A stretch of 64,000 nucleotides of DNA from contig CM007991.1 of assembly GCA_002189035.1 (NCBI GenBank), positions 682,001-746,000 on the forward strand, written 5' to 3'. Origin of the DNA: Utricularia gibba (lineage: Eukaryota > Streptophyta > Magnoliopsida > Lamiales > Lentibulariaceae). This document shows positions 9,560 through 21,085 of this stretch, one piece after another. Under the pieces are notes generated by a model. That model did no database searches. It was not told the DNA's origin and saw only the letters and a program-made list of their open reading frames with translations. Both the position numbers and the translations under genes were made by a program. Within the stretch, counting starts at the first letter, position 1. Every line of letters begins with the position of its first letter.

Positions 9560-11686
9560 CCCAAATCCCTGTTTTCTTACCCAGGGCTAGCCCTAAAATT
9601 GATGACATAGGTGTCCCAAAACCTTAATTAACCATGTCTTAGAAAAGTGATCGTTATTCCACGTAGTTCCATTGAATTTGTAGTGATAATAATAGAAAAT
9701 AGGCACCCAATCAACTGATCTACGCAAATATTTTATATGTTGAGTGTCACGTCACACCTTGTCATTCGAATAATCCCTAGGGTTTTTGGGACGATGACGT
9801 CATTCCCTATTAGGGTTTTGGACCACACCAAAACCCTAATTTTCCCTACTCTAAGGCCAGTAATTGAAAAAAAAATCTTTGAAAAAAATTTGCAAATATC
9901 TAAAAATGTTTCACTAGATAGGCTAGCCGACACATCGTTGAAACCTTACTTAAAAAATTAATTAACCATTAAATGCATCAAGAAAAAAACTAACCTTTAA
10001 AATTATTCATGTACGTTAGTTGGTAGACCACATAGGCATCACAAATGTATGTTGACTATGTAGGCATTTTTTGTCAACAAGGAAGTACGGGTTCATTCTT
10101 TGTGTACTGAAGCATGTTAAACCAGGGTTTGTGATTCCTTTGTGGGTTTGCACTTTTCCAATCTGTTTATGGGATTGTACTGATGAATTCTTGTGGATGG
10201 CAGAGAGATTTGTATAAGAGGGACATGAACTCTTCTGTTTATGGGATTGCACTGGTGCTTGCTTTTATCGCCCAGTCGAACTCGTCTGTGCGGCGAAGTT
10301 TAGACTCAGGGTTTCCATGTGATAGTAATCGTGTTAATGATTCTGCTGCACATGAGTTTATGGAGTTATCGGTGCTTGCTTATATCTTCTTAATTTCTTG
10401 TATACACCATGGTCTGAAGGGGACATTCATGCCTTCTCAGCGAATAGAACGAACCTCTGTTCGCTGTAAGAACGAGCTGCCAACAGTCATTGGGCTCCAA
10501 GAAAGTAAAAACAGACTAGGGAAATGCTGTTTCTCATCCCAGGTCTCTTCCTCCACACCCAGATCGCCCCAGCAAGAAAGAGAAGGGTGGTGAAAAAGAT
10601 GTAGAACCAAAACCCTCATTTTCAGATTTTGTACAGATGGAAGATTCAGGATCAAAACTCTCATCTCTTCCAACACACAAAAGAGGAGAATGAGAAGCAT
10701 TTTGGTCATCCAAAACTGCACTGATGAAAACTGAACCGTTTCACAGACATAGAATCGCGATATTTGACAAATTTTACCACAGTGAAATGCTGTTCCAACA
10801 GCTTCTAAATGCTACTTCAAGTAACTCCAAACATGTGGGTTTCAACACCAATTTTCTGCACGCTTTTCAAAGCTTTGATCGCTTTCTTTCGTCTTCCAAA
10901 TTGATGCAATGGTGACGTCGCATGCACTTATCGGGAAGTGTAGGGGGCCAGACTGACTTCAATGCCATAGCAGCTGCAGGATGAATCGTTCTACCACGCA
11001 ACAAGAGAAACGGTCCTCGCAAAATACAAATTCCACATATTCGAGAATAGGGTTTCTTATCCACAATAAACGAAAAAAAAATCATTATGAGAGTAAAATA
11101 ATTATATATTAAAAAAATTTTAAACATTTTTCCAATATGTTTCAAATAGAGCTATAGATCGAGACTTATTTTTTTATTCATATCAGATTAAAAATACTAG
11201 CGAATTGAAATAAAAAATCGTTCATATTTTAAAATAAAACTGATTTTAAAAACGTTTTTCCATATGCTCCAAATAGAGTTTTAAATTGAAACTTCTATAC
11301 AAAATATTTATTTATTTTTTTATTTGCATCAGATTAATAATAATTATCCTTAAAAAGTTTTAAGAATTACTACAAAATTATATATAAACAATTTAATAAT
11401 ATATATACATATGGATTTTTTTTAATAACTCGAGGATGAGTAGCTGAGCCGTGGTGTGCAAAAGATTTTTTTCTTTTTAGGGTATTATTTTGTGGATATT
11501 TTCAAGCAAATATTTATATTTTATATTTAATGCATGTGGGAGATATTTACTATTTAGGTGGGGAGGCGACTTGCAGCGGTCTTCCTACGCGGCTTGGGGT
11601 GAAGCTGAACGGAAGAAAAACACGAAAACGAAGTCAGCAGTCCATGAAAACGAAGGGAAAGCTGACATTTTCCATTTCTCAGACGC
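9560..11686. other. Intergenic spacer with an inverted repeat
   Basis: No gene is supported. A bZIP-type palindrome TGACGTCA (9795-9802) lies next to a 13-bp inverted repeat (9809-9821 and 9828-9840) containing telobox-like AAACCCTAA. The part at 10100-10900 is less AT-rich and has an open frame (10183-10593), but I recognise no domain or splice structure in it. A 16-bp direct repeat occurs at 10162 and 10234. Confidence 0.45.
9809..9840. repeat. 13-bp perfect inverted repeat with telobox-like arms
   Basis: The arms ATTAGGGTTTTGG (9809-9821) and CCAAAACCCTAAT (9828-9840) are perfect complements around a 6-base loop. Each arm includes an AAACCCTAA-like telobox. Confidence 0.75.
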
Positions 11687-11693
11687 TATAAAT
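11687..11693 (+). promoter_or_regulatory. TATA box of the GDSL-like gene
   Basis: TATAAAT lies 76 bases before the ATG at 11769 and fits a normal plant core promoter. Confidence 0.6.
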
Positions 11694-11768
11694 TCAGGCA
11701 CTTCCATCCAACCAACGCATCATTCATCTTCCTCTTCATCTTCAACCTCAGAAGTTGACAAATAAATC

Positions 11769-13090
11769 ATGGGTTCCTTTTCTCAGCTCTTCTTGATTCT
11801 GGTTGGTGTCATGTGCATGGCGAGTCTGGTTTCTGCACAAAACAATAACAGTAATCCGGTGTGCCCTTTTCCGTATCTGTACCATTTCGGCGACGGCGCC
11901 ACTGACGTTGGGAACTCCGTCCTGGTCCAACCATGGGGGTCGCTGCTGCCGCCCACACGTGCGCCTTACGGCCGGACGTACCCCGGGGCCCCCAACGGGA
12001 GGTGGTCCGATGGGTTAGTCGATTTCGACTTCGCGGCGTTTGATTTCGGGTTCCCGGAAATCGTACCTTACCTATCCGAGAAGTCGAACTCCAGCAACGG
12101 TGTTATCTTCTCGGTTGCCAGAAGTCCGGTGATGGACAACGGCTTCTTCTCGCGAAGAGGCATAAGAATTCCACCCTACGCCGTTTCCCTCGACTCCCAG
12201 CTCCGATGGTTCAGAACCCACCTCCAATCCGTGTGCGGGGGTTCATCCGTTTGCATCGCCGATCGGCTGGCAAATTCCTTGGTGTTGTTGGGAGACCTCG
12301 AAGCAAACGACATCGGATATGCGTTGACACAGGGGAAGACCCTCCAAGAAGCGCAGTCTTACATCGGCCCCATCACCAGGGAGCAAATCAAGGCCACCAG
12401 AGTAAGCAATCACTTCATCTGTCTAGTTAACCAAACTTATAGCGTTCCTAATGTCACCGTCGCCTATTTGCAGGAACTCATCAGAATGGGTGCCAGGCTC
12501 ATCGTTATTCCGGGCAGTGCCCCCCTCGGCTGCTTCCCCTACATTCTAACTGCTCTGCCCTCCGACAGTCCCGCCGCCTATGACCGTCGCGGATGCCACG
12601 ACGGCGTCAACAGACTGATCACCTTGAAAAACAACTATCTGAGGCGAGCCATCAACAATCTGGGCCAGGAGTTCCCCAACGTCACCCTCATCTACGGAGC
12701 CTTCGACGAGGGTTTCTTGCAAATTCTCGATAGACTGCAACAAGGCAAGTCCACACCCATTTTCTCACTTCCAACACCTAGAACACGCACTCATCCATAA
12801 ACCCTGAAGTTTTTAAGGGTGGTCCTAAAATTGAGTCATTGCTGTGAACTGCAGAAGGCCATGCAGACACTGCCCTGAAAGCCTGCTGCGGCATCGGAGG
12901 AGAATACAACTACAGCAGCAACAGATTCTGCGGGAGCGCCGGAGTGCCGGCGTGCTCGAACCCACAACACCATATGTTCTGGGATGGCATCCACTTCACG
13001 CAGGAGATCGCCGTCCGCATCGAGCAGAGCCTCATTCAACCAACTCTGGCGGCTCTCAACTGCACAGCCCTGCCATCCGCCTTCTCCTGA
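11769..13090 (+). CDS. GDSL esterase/lipase-like secreted protein lacking the nucleophile serine
   Basis: The protein belongs to the plant SGNH/GDSL family, whose members hydrolyse esters in the apoplast. Exons are 11769-12744 and 12855-13090, giving 403 residues, a usual family length. A signal peptide of about 23 residues precedes the mature protein. Block I reads FGDGATDVGN, where the family has FGDSxxDxGN, so the catalytic serine is glycine (one AGC to GGC change would explain it). Block III reads EAND instead of the usual GGND. The Asp/His of block V is present (WDGIHFT). The intron 12745-12854 must use a GC donor (AAG/GCAAGT) to keep the frame. Loss of the serine predicts no standard esterase activity; the protein could have a binding role. 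The coding part is much more GC-rich than its surroundings. Confidence 0.88.
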
Positions 13091-14435
13091 ATGCCAATCC
13101 CTTTTCTTCTTTTCAAGTACAGGCCCGGCTAGTACACGATAAGTTCTTTGATTGTTTCCAATGCAACAGCAAATGTAAACAGCCATCCTATCGGCATTAT
13201 AACAGCAAGAAATGGAATGTTCTTGTACCAAAAACAACTATCCAATTTCAGACAAGAAAACAATAATCTTGGTCAGAAAAAAAAATCACCTGTATTACAA
13301 TTGGAGGATCGAATGGGAACCAATGGAATGCCTATGATTGATATACTAGTGAATTTTAGAAAACATTATCCTCGTTTTCAAAAATTATCATCCTATACTT
13401 TATTACTCATACATAGTAATAAAATTATATAATTAAGGATGATTATTTGTCGCACAAAAAATTATAAATGATCATTCTTCAAAATAACCTATTTTTAAAA
13501 ACCTAAGATCAAGTATATGTAAAACTTGACCAGCATTCGGGTCTCCATATTTCAGATTAGTGGCATGAAATATTTTTTTTAAAAAAATGGTCAATTAATT
13601 TATACATTAATTAAATAAATCAAATGTATTTTATGAAATGAAGCGTTGATATTTTGAAGCATTAATATATAATTTCAATTATTTTTTAAAAATTAAATAA
13701 AACCATGCGTAATTACAATTACCTTAATTTAAACAATATTATCCACAAAAAAGTCCGCCGCATAACATTTTGGAGGTGTGAAGTTGGTACGAAAGGTCAA
13801 AAATTATATAAATTAATATTTTATTATATTAAATTTTATTTTTTTATTTTCAATCTCAGTCTTCAGGACGTCATCCAGATCACGTATTGAATGATTATGG
13901 ATATTTATCTTGAACTTTGACTCAATCAAAATTTAATTTAAAAATTAGAAATTATTTATTTAAGTTTAAATATTTACTGATAAACAATTAAGTTGAAGTA
14001 TTTATAAAATAAACTATGTAATACGATATATTATTATATTAAGTCATTATGTTTTATTTGATTGATATTAAACGCCTTCCGTTTCCAGACAGCATGGTTT
14101 TAGGGTTTTAGAAAACGTGATGTAAATGCATGAATAGAAAGGGAGGTGATTTTCAGTGATGAACACATGCGACGAATAACATCGCACACGACACACGAAC
14201 TCACACATGCGATGGAAACTCACATCAAGTACAACGTGAAGATATAGCTTTGAATGATGGATGGATGGTGTTCACTTTGAGCACTACGAATCCAATCCTG
14301 GATTCTTATTGTTTCATACTGCAGGTACACAGAAGCCTGGAGAACCAATGTTGAAATCGCGGATGGCGGAGGCGGATGGCAGAGGGGAACGGCGGTGAAG
14401 CTGCGGATGGCGGCGGTGACAAGTAGCAGCTAAGG
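13091..14435. other. Intergenic spacer, no gene seen
   Basis: The first 170 bases are the likely 3' UTR of the GDSL-like gene. The remainder is AT-rich. I see no conserved coding segment. Confidence 0.5.
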
Positions 14436-14788
14436 CTAAGGAAAGGGCTTCGGGAATGGATTAGGGAACCCAGGTGGCAGAGGGATCACAGGCGGCATAG
14501 GCAGCGGAGGCGGCAGAGGCAACGGAGGCGGCAGAGGCAGAGGAGGAGGGCAAACCGGCCATTTGCATGGTGACGGCGGTGGAGATGGCGGGGGTGGCGG
14601 AGACGGTGGGGGAGGGGAGGCGAGGGTGGTGGAGGGGGAGACGGCGGCGGTGGAGGCGGACAAGGTATAGTAGGAAACCCGGGCGGAAGCCAAGGGGGTA
14701 TTGGATCATTGCACCATCCCTGGGAATGGGTTACCAAGACCCCAAGAAGGCTGAGCACGAAGCAAATCTTGATCCTCATTTTCTCCAT
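14436..14788 (-). CDS. Small secreted proline-rich protein 3 (frame broken)
   Basis: From the ATG at 14788 (or 14779) the gene encodes a signal peptide, then GWCNDPIPPW and a proline-rich run, matching the Trp-Cys start of the mature protein in copies 1 and 2. Past a G4 run at 14614-14617 (C4 on this strand) this frame becomes His/Arg-rich, whereas the frame stopping at 14436 continues with SPPPSPCKWPVCPPP, Pro/Leu repeats and a tail ending KPFP. One added C joins the two and gives about 117 residues. An in-frame upstream ATG at 14818 lies too close to the TATA box at 14826-14834 to be likely. Function is unknown. Confidence 0.65.
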
Positions 14789-14825
14789 GTGCGGGTGTGC
14801 AGATGCAAGAAGCTTCATCACCTCT

Positions 14826-14834
14826 CTATTTATA
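14826..14834 (-). promoter_or_regulatory. TATA box of proline-rich gene 3
   Basis: TATAAATAG on the minus strand lies about 38 bases before the ATG at 14788. It argues for the downstream start codon. Confidence 0.6.
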
Positions 14835-16551
14835 CCCAAACAGAGGCTCGAGTAACTCCACTGTAGGCATAGCCTAATTACTCTCGCATATTAAAAACCA
14901 TTTTCCCAAAGTCCTTATCCGATGCAATTTGACATTAAATTACTAATCAAACTTCAAACGCGGGTAACACAGCTCCATAAAAGCAGAATCAAATGAAATC
15001 ATGGAGGAGGAGACTTACAGAATCGAACGAAATCATGGAAGAGGAGACTTACGAGGGTTGTCATGCAGATTCATTCCCCTTCCCTGGAGGGAGGGGTGTG
15101 TCCGTATCCACGTGCTCCATAATGTCTATTACACTAGCTTCTGTTATTTAAATTTAAATAAAACGTGAGACAATTGTTTGTGTGTCACGTTGTGTTTGGT
15201 TTCAGTGTTTAAAAATTAAAATTTAAGGGGAGATAATATAAAGTATCGACCATACCACAACTTTATATCGGTAAATTATATTAATGTTCTTTTATTAATA
15301 CAAAGTTTCTTCAAACCCACCAATATGATGGATTTGAATAAACAGATGTAGCTTACAAATCTCGGATTTATATCGAATCCGAGATTAAAATATCTATACT
15401 ACCAAACATATTATATGTATATGTATTTGTTATCCAATGAATAACACGAAATTAGGGATTTCAAATTTACAAGAACCATGTATACCAAGATTCCTAAACC
15501 CGGTTAACAAACGTGCCATTAGACACCGGTAATGAAGAATTCTCACCATTATTACAAGTCACATTACAGAGTAAAAATCGGGTACTGTCCAATTAAGAAC
15601 AAAAGAGACTGGTCACTTGATTAGGCCGCAGTTGTACATAAAATAAGGAGGAGCATTCACTCATGATGCCGATGTCTCATCACGAGCCTCATAAATGCAC
15701 TTCTCTTCTGACCCAAGCTCATCTGCAAATCCACGAGCATTGACCAATGTTTTTGTGGACTGATTTAGAAAATTGATTATCTATACATTTTATCTTATAT
15801 ACTAAATTAAAAAATTTATATTATGAATGATTATTTTTTTCATACAATATCTGACATATAACCAAATTTCTAATTCATCCTGTTTTTTTCTCCCAAGTCC
15901 TTTGCCCATGTTTTACTTTAATGAATACAAAGTCTGTTAAAATGTGACATTATTCCTCGTATTAAGGCGTACTATAGTTATTACGATTTATCTATGTAAT
16001 TTTCCTATAAAATAGTATTTTTTATTAATTAATACAATTTTATAAAGCCAATATTAAAATTATATTTTAATATTATTATCTTTTCACTATGTTAATTACC
16101 AAATAACCCTTAAATATGGGAATTGAGCTTGGGCCAATATCTGGGAGCCCAATTTGGTCAAGTGCAGAGTCCAATATGTGGGCCTCGTTTTGATTCGGGC
16201 AGTTAAGGCAGCCCGCATTTTTTGATTCAGCAAGACACAAAATCAAAACCTATGAGACATTTTGAGTGGTCCTCCCGACTAACGAGGGAGAGAAAGGCAA
16301 TTTTGTTTAGAACCATTTATTTTAGTCCAGATGGAAGTATTTTGCTGAATCTCCTTCCATGGGCTACGAGAGTGGGCATTCATTTGCGTGGACTTTTGGA
16401 CTAGTTTCAGAAAGGGTCTTTGCTTCACCTATATGAAATGCTCAAGTGTCAATATGGTGGCCTGCGGCCTTATCTATGCATACGCCACTTCTTTAGTGTG
16501 AGAAGGGATCGGTTGGATCTCAGACAAGCTCCGACTCTGAAACCAGCAGCC
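14835..16551. other. Spacer and NPF promoter region
   Basis: AT-rich DNA without a supported gene. A 34-bp tandem duplication lies at 14987-15054. Two TGGGCC elements at 16130-16135 and 16179-16184 probably belong to the promoter of the transporter gene that follows. An in-frame upstream ATG at 16438 is not used in my model because the family starts at the later one. Confidence 0.45.
14987..15054. repeat. 34-bp tandem duplication
   Basis: Two adjacent copies, 14987-15020 and 15021-15054, differ at a few positions. Both contain GAAATCATGGA and GAGGAGACTTAC. No function is evident. Confidence 0.8.
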
Positions 16552-18516
16552 ATGCAGGAGGACGATCTGTATACAAAGGATGGAACTGTGGATTTTCATG
16601 GTAATCCAGCAAAGAAGAAATCTTCTGGAACATGGAAAGCTTGTCCCTTCATTTTAGGTGCTGCTGCGTTCATTCTTTTCCTTTTGAGTATGTGTATGAA
16701 TTTATGCTGCTTGGATGTAATGATTTGTGGGGTGCTCACAGGAAATGAATGCTCTGAGAGACTGGCTTATTATGGGATGTGCTCCAATCTAGTGGTCTAC
16801 TTCAAGACCAAGCTGGGCCAACACAGTGCCACGGCTTCCAAAAGTGTTTCAAATTGGTCGGGAACTTGCTACATAACCACCTTGATCGGAGCTTTCCTCG
16901 CGGATGCGTATATCGGGAGATATTGGACGATTGCAATCTTTTCGATCATCTATGCTATGGTGAGCTTTTTTGGTCTTATCAGTGCTTGGTAGCTTAAGAA
17001 CTAAGTGCGTTTCAATATGATGTGTGTAGGGGATGATTCTGTTGACTTTATCAGCATCTATACCTGGGCTAAAGCCGGGAAACTGTGGAGGAGGCATCTG
17101 TCATGCGACAGGGGAGCAGCTCGCTGTTTTCTTCGTTGCTCTTTACATGGTTGCACTTGGAACAGGGGGAATAAAATCATGCGTTTCCCCATTTGGGGCA
17201 GATCAGTTTGATGATAACGATGATTTGGAGAAGAAGCATAAGAGCTCCTTCTTCAACTGGTTCTACTTGTCGATCAATATCGGTGCGTTGGTGGCTGGTT
17301 CTGTGCTTGTTTGGGTGCAAACATATGTTAACTGGCAGTGGGGGTTCGGTATTCCAGCTGCGGCTATGGTGTTTGCTACCATTTCATTCTTCACCGGAAC
17401 ACGATTGTATCGACACCAGAAGCCTGGTGGGAGTCCCCTTTCAAGGATTTGTCAGGTTGTGGTGGCATCTTGCAGAAAGTTCAAGGTGAAAGTCCCTGAA
17501 GATGAGAAGCTGCTACATGAAACTCCTGATGCTGAATCAGCCATTAGAGGAAGCAGAAAGCTTGAGCACACAAAGGATCTTTCGTAAGTCTAGTTAGTTA
17601 CTGAACAAAAACAAATGAACACTGAAGATGATGAGGGATTCCTTGAATTCTCACGTATGATCTGATACATACATGTAGATTCTTCAACAAGGCTGCGGTT
17701 GTGACGACGGAAGACAATGCTGCGGAGTCAGCAAATCCATGGCAGCTCTGCACAGTAACTCAAGTGGAAGAGCTCAAAGCTATCATCAGACTGCTTCCTG
17801 TTCTGGCCACCGGCATCATCTTCTCTGCAGCGTATAGCCAAATGGGTACACTGTTCGTGCTCCAAGGCCTGACAATGGATGCGCGGTTGGGGAATTCGAG
17901 CTTCACGATTCCGGCGGCCTCGCTGAGCATCTTCGACACCCTGAGCGTGATCTTCTGGGTGCCTGTGTATGATAAAATCATAGTTCCCGTCACCAGAAGG
18001 TTCACCGGGCACAAGAACGGCTTAACTCAGCTCCAACGAATGGGGACCGGCCTGTTCATCATCATCGTCGCCATGCTCGCCGCCGCGGTTTTGGAGGTCA
18101 TCCGGCTGGACTACGTTCGAACCCACGATGCGTATGACACACAACAGGTTCCCATGTCGATTTTCTGGCAAGTTCCACAGTACTTCATCGTAGGGTGCGC
18201 AGAGATATTCACCTACATCGGGCAACTAGAGTTCTTCTATGAACAAGCGCCGGATGCAATGAGGAGCCTCTGCTCGGCGCTGTCACTTGCAATAGGAGCT
18301 CTGGGGAGCTACGTGAGTTCCTTTCTGGTTACCCTGGTGATGCAGATCAGCACCCGCGGCGGAAAGCCGGGATGGATTCCGGATAACTTGAACTACGGCC
18401 ATATCGACTACTTCTTCTATCTCTTGGCTCTGCTGAGTGGCATCAACCTCGGAGTGTTTCTTCTGGTATCCAACTGGTATAGATACAAAAAGCCTATCGT
18501 GAAAGCAGACGACTGA
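16552..18516 (+). CDS. NRT1/PTR family 8 peptide transporter (PTR1-like)
   Basis: The product is a proton-coupled di/tripeptide transporter of the plasma or vacuolar membrane, of the NPF8 (PTR1/PTR5) type. Exons are 16552-16657, 16742-16959, 17030-17583 and 17679-18516, all in phase, giving 571 residues, typical for NPF8. The start [11 protein letters not shown] matches the family start. The ExxER-type proton-coupling region appears as [10 protein letters not shown] in the first helix, followed by [20 protein letters not shown] and the PTR signature near [13 protein letters not shown], with about twelve membrane segments and a hydrophilic central loop. The first intron (16658-16741) is 84 bp, divisible by three and without stops, so its retention would insert 28 hydrophobic residues. 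All other introns break the frame. Substrate preference within the clade is inferred, not shown. Confidence 0.92.
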
Positions 18517-19617
18517 GCATACCTCATTTGCTAAACCAATATCAACCAATGGAATGGAAGCCTATTCAGAAATGTTACCATATTTTTCAAATACTGATGA
18601 TTCTCATGCCTAATAAACATCATTTCGAAGTTCATTCCGAACCACTTAAACCTTCTGTGGTCACTCTTGTACTCAAAGGATAATCTTATTTGAATGTCAC
18701 TTATAATGATATAAATATTATAATATCTATCAAATCATGATAATTATCAATATACGTTATATATCGATCTTACTCTTTTTTTATATTAATTAAGAATTTT
18801 AGTATGCTATATTAAATAAATAATTGTATATTGAAAAATTAAAATAATAGCATCAATTAAATAAAGAGATTATAAATAATTAAAAATTGATTAGATTTAA
18901 TATTTTTTTAATTTAATTCACTTTTTTTTATTTAAATTTTACATTTGATCGTCAACCTATCTAATCCTTAATTTGAATACATGATCTTCAATCCAATTCC
19001 GGGTTTTAAAACAGCGCCCATTGGAGTAAAGTAAATCGTTAAGCATTTCAAATTAGGAGAATTCGGAATACCAGAACTCGTTCGTAGTAAATGAATTCAG
19101 TTTCTTGCATATCGACATCTAATTACAAATCAATCATATTCAATTTAATTGTTTTATGAAACTTTTTTTTTGAACGAATAGTTTCCTATTTATTTCAAAT
19201 AAATATTTTCATTTCCTTAAAATAAACTATCAATCATTCGTTTTTTAAATCAATGATAAATAAAATAATTCAAAGTTTTTATTCTAAAGAGCAGGTGCGA
19301 AAATTTAATTACTCTTCGTAGTTTTTAATGACTTAAATAATAAATTGAAAAAAAAACGGCTGACAGTTTTGAGCATTGAACAGTAAGTAATATCATATCA
19401 GTATCAGATCACAGCCACCCAAACACACACACACACACACAAACAATGACAGCAACAATCCAAAGAGAAAGACGCTCTCTAAGAACTCATCATCACACAC
19501 TGCATCTGGACTAAGTCGTTTATTGTCAATTCCGGTAGTAAACTAAGGCCGAAACGCATCGATGTTCGGACAAACAGGTGGACACCACGGAGGAACGCGA
19601 GCATGAGAAGCAGAAGA
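18517..19617. other. Intergenic spacer, no gene seen
   Basis: AT-rich sequence with an ACAC run near 19422-19441. I see no conserved coding sequence. The final 140 bases are the probable 3' UTR of the minus-strand proline-rich gene 4. Confidence 0.5.
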
Positions 19618-19856
19618 TCATTTGGGCGCGGGAGCCGGAGCAGGAGCCGACGGCGGAGGCGGGCATGGGAAGGGGGGAATATGGGGTTTGGCAGCGGCCG
19701 GAGTCCGAACTTTCTCGGAAAGGGTGGGATCGGCAATGGCGGCCACCCATTTGGTGGACCGGGGAACGGGGGCTCGCCGCCGCAAGGCCAGGCGCTGCAC
19801 TGTGCAGCAAGAAGAGCGAGGAGGCAGAAGATGAAGAAGGCTCCTTTGCTCGCCAT
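19618..19856 (-). CDS. Small secreted proline-rich protein 4 (frame broken)
   Basis: From the ATG at 19856 the gene encodes a clear signal peptide (about 22 residues), then AWPCGGEPPFPGPP and a Pro-rich body. The frame as written turns Arg/Leu-rich after a G6 run at 19672-19677. One added base there gives PPFPCPPPPSAPAPAPAPK and a stop at 19618-19620, for about 79 residues. It is the shortest and most divergent member of the local family; the Trp-Cys after the signal is spaced by a proline. A TATA box is at 19904-19911. Function is unknown. Confidence 0.6.
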
Positions 19857-19903
19857 GTTGCTGCTGTGGGGTGGGATGGAAGTGGAAGCATGGTTTCATG
19901 GAG

Positions 19904-19911
19904 TATTTATA
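19904..19911 (-). promoter_or_regulatory. TATA box of proline-rich gene 4
   Basis: TATAAATA on the minus strand lies about 48 bases before the ATG at 19856. Confidence 0.6.
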
Positions 19912-19914
19912 CAA

Positions 19915-21085
19915 GTAACAGCGTTGAATTCCCCCCGGAGGCTGTTGCGTGTGTGAAGTGGATTAGTGTCGTAATTACTGTTACTAATGACTAGTTTTAA
20001 TTAGGGGGATTGGTTGATTCCCCTTCTTTAAGAGGCCATTAACATATCCCAAGGGGAATTGACTGCTTCTAAAGTCTCCCCTCCTCCAACATTATTTTTT
20101 AGGGTTTGTTTAGGAGTATGTGTTTAACTTAATTAATATTAAATATGAATGACATTAATATACATAAAAGTAAATAATTTTTTTTAAAAAATAATTGTAT
20201 TTTATAGAAATTATTCTTTTAAATAAATTTATATATAATATTAGCAAAATTCTTATAATAAATAATTAAAATAATTTTTTAAGATAATAAGAATAATAAC
20301 ATATTTTAAGATCAATCTAATAAATAAATTTGTGTATTCATCCTAAATAAAATTTTAAACAACTAAAGTTACTTGAATATCTAATCTATAATAAATAATA
20401 TTATCTAACATAAAGCAATATTTTATATTCTATCAAAAGAGTCCTTAATATTTAATATACCATAGTACAATAGAATAATTGTACAATATGACGACATTCT
20501 TGTAAAATATTATTCATTATAAATTCAATCAAATTCTTAATGGTTTTACACCTATTTGAAGTATGTCAATAGCATGATGCTTGCTTCAATTTTCAATGGT
20601 AATAACTAATAAGATTTAACACAAGGGTCTAATCTATAAATTGATGTAAAAACTTTAGATAAATTCTATATCAATTCAGATGAAATATAAAAAATAATTT
20701 ATATAAAATAATATTTCATAATTTTGTATAAAAGATTTTCATTAAAATAAAATAATATAAAATCGTGAAAATTGAATAATATTATACAAAAGTTTAATAC
20801 ATGAATTTAAAAGATTTAATTTACCCATCTGATTTAAATATACAAAGCGTAAATCCACAAATTGGTGTAAATTCAAACACAGGGGGAAGTCGATTAATGT
20901 GACAATGTTCATTTTTACATTTACATAGGTATCACAAAAAGTTTGGAACCAACAGGGAGAGGCTTTTGACCAAGAAAATGGGGTTAATGTGATATTAACT
21001 ATGATCCAGGGGTGATCCTGAATTTACCCAAAATGCCTCTGCTGCACAATCCTTCTTCCATAAACAGCAGAGAGCCCATTGAATC
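19915..21085. other. AT-rich intergenic spacer
   Basis: No gene is supported. Composition is strongly AT-rich between 20100 and 20900. The last 100 bases are probably the 3' UTR of the minus-strand GPATCH11 gene. Confidence 0.5.

Noticed and set aside
10183-10593. 136-codon open frame on the plus strand
   Set aside because: No recognisable domain, no TATA box or splice structure, and local short repeats; chance is enough to explain it.
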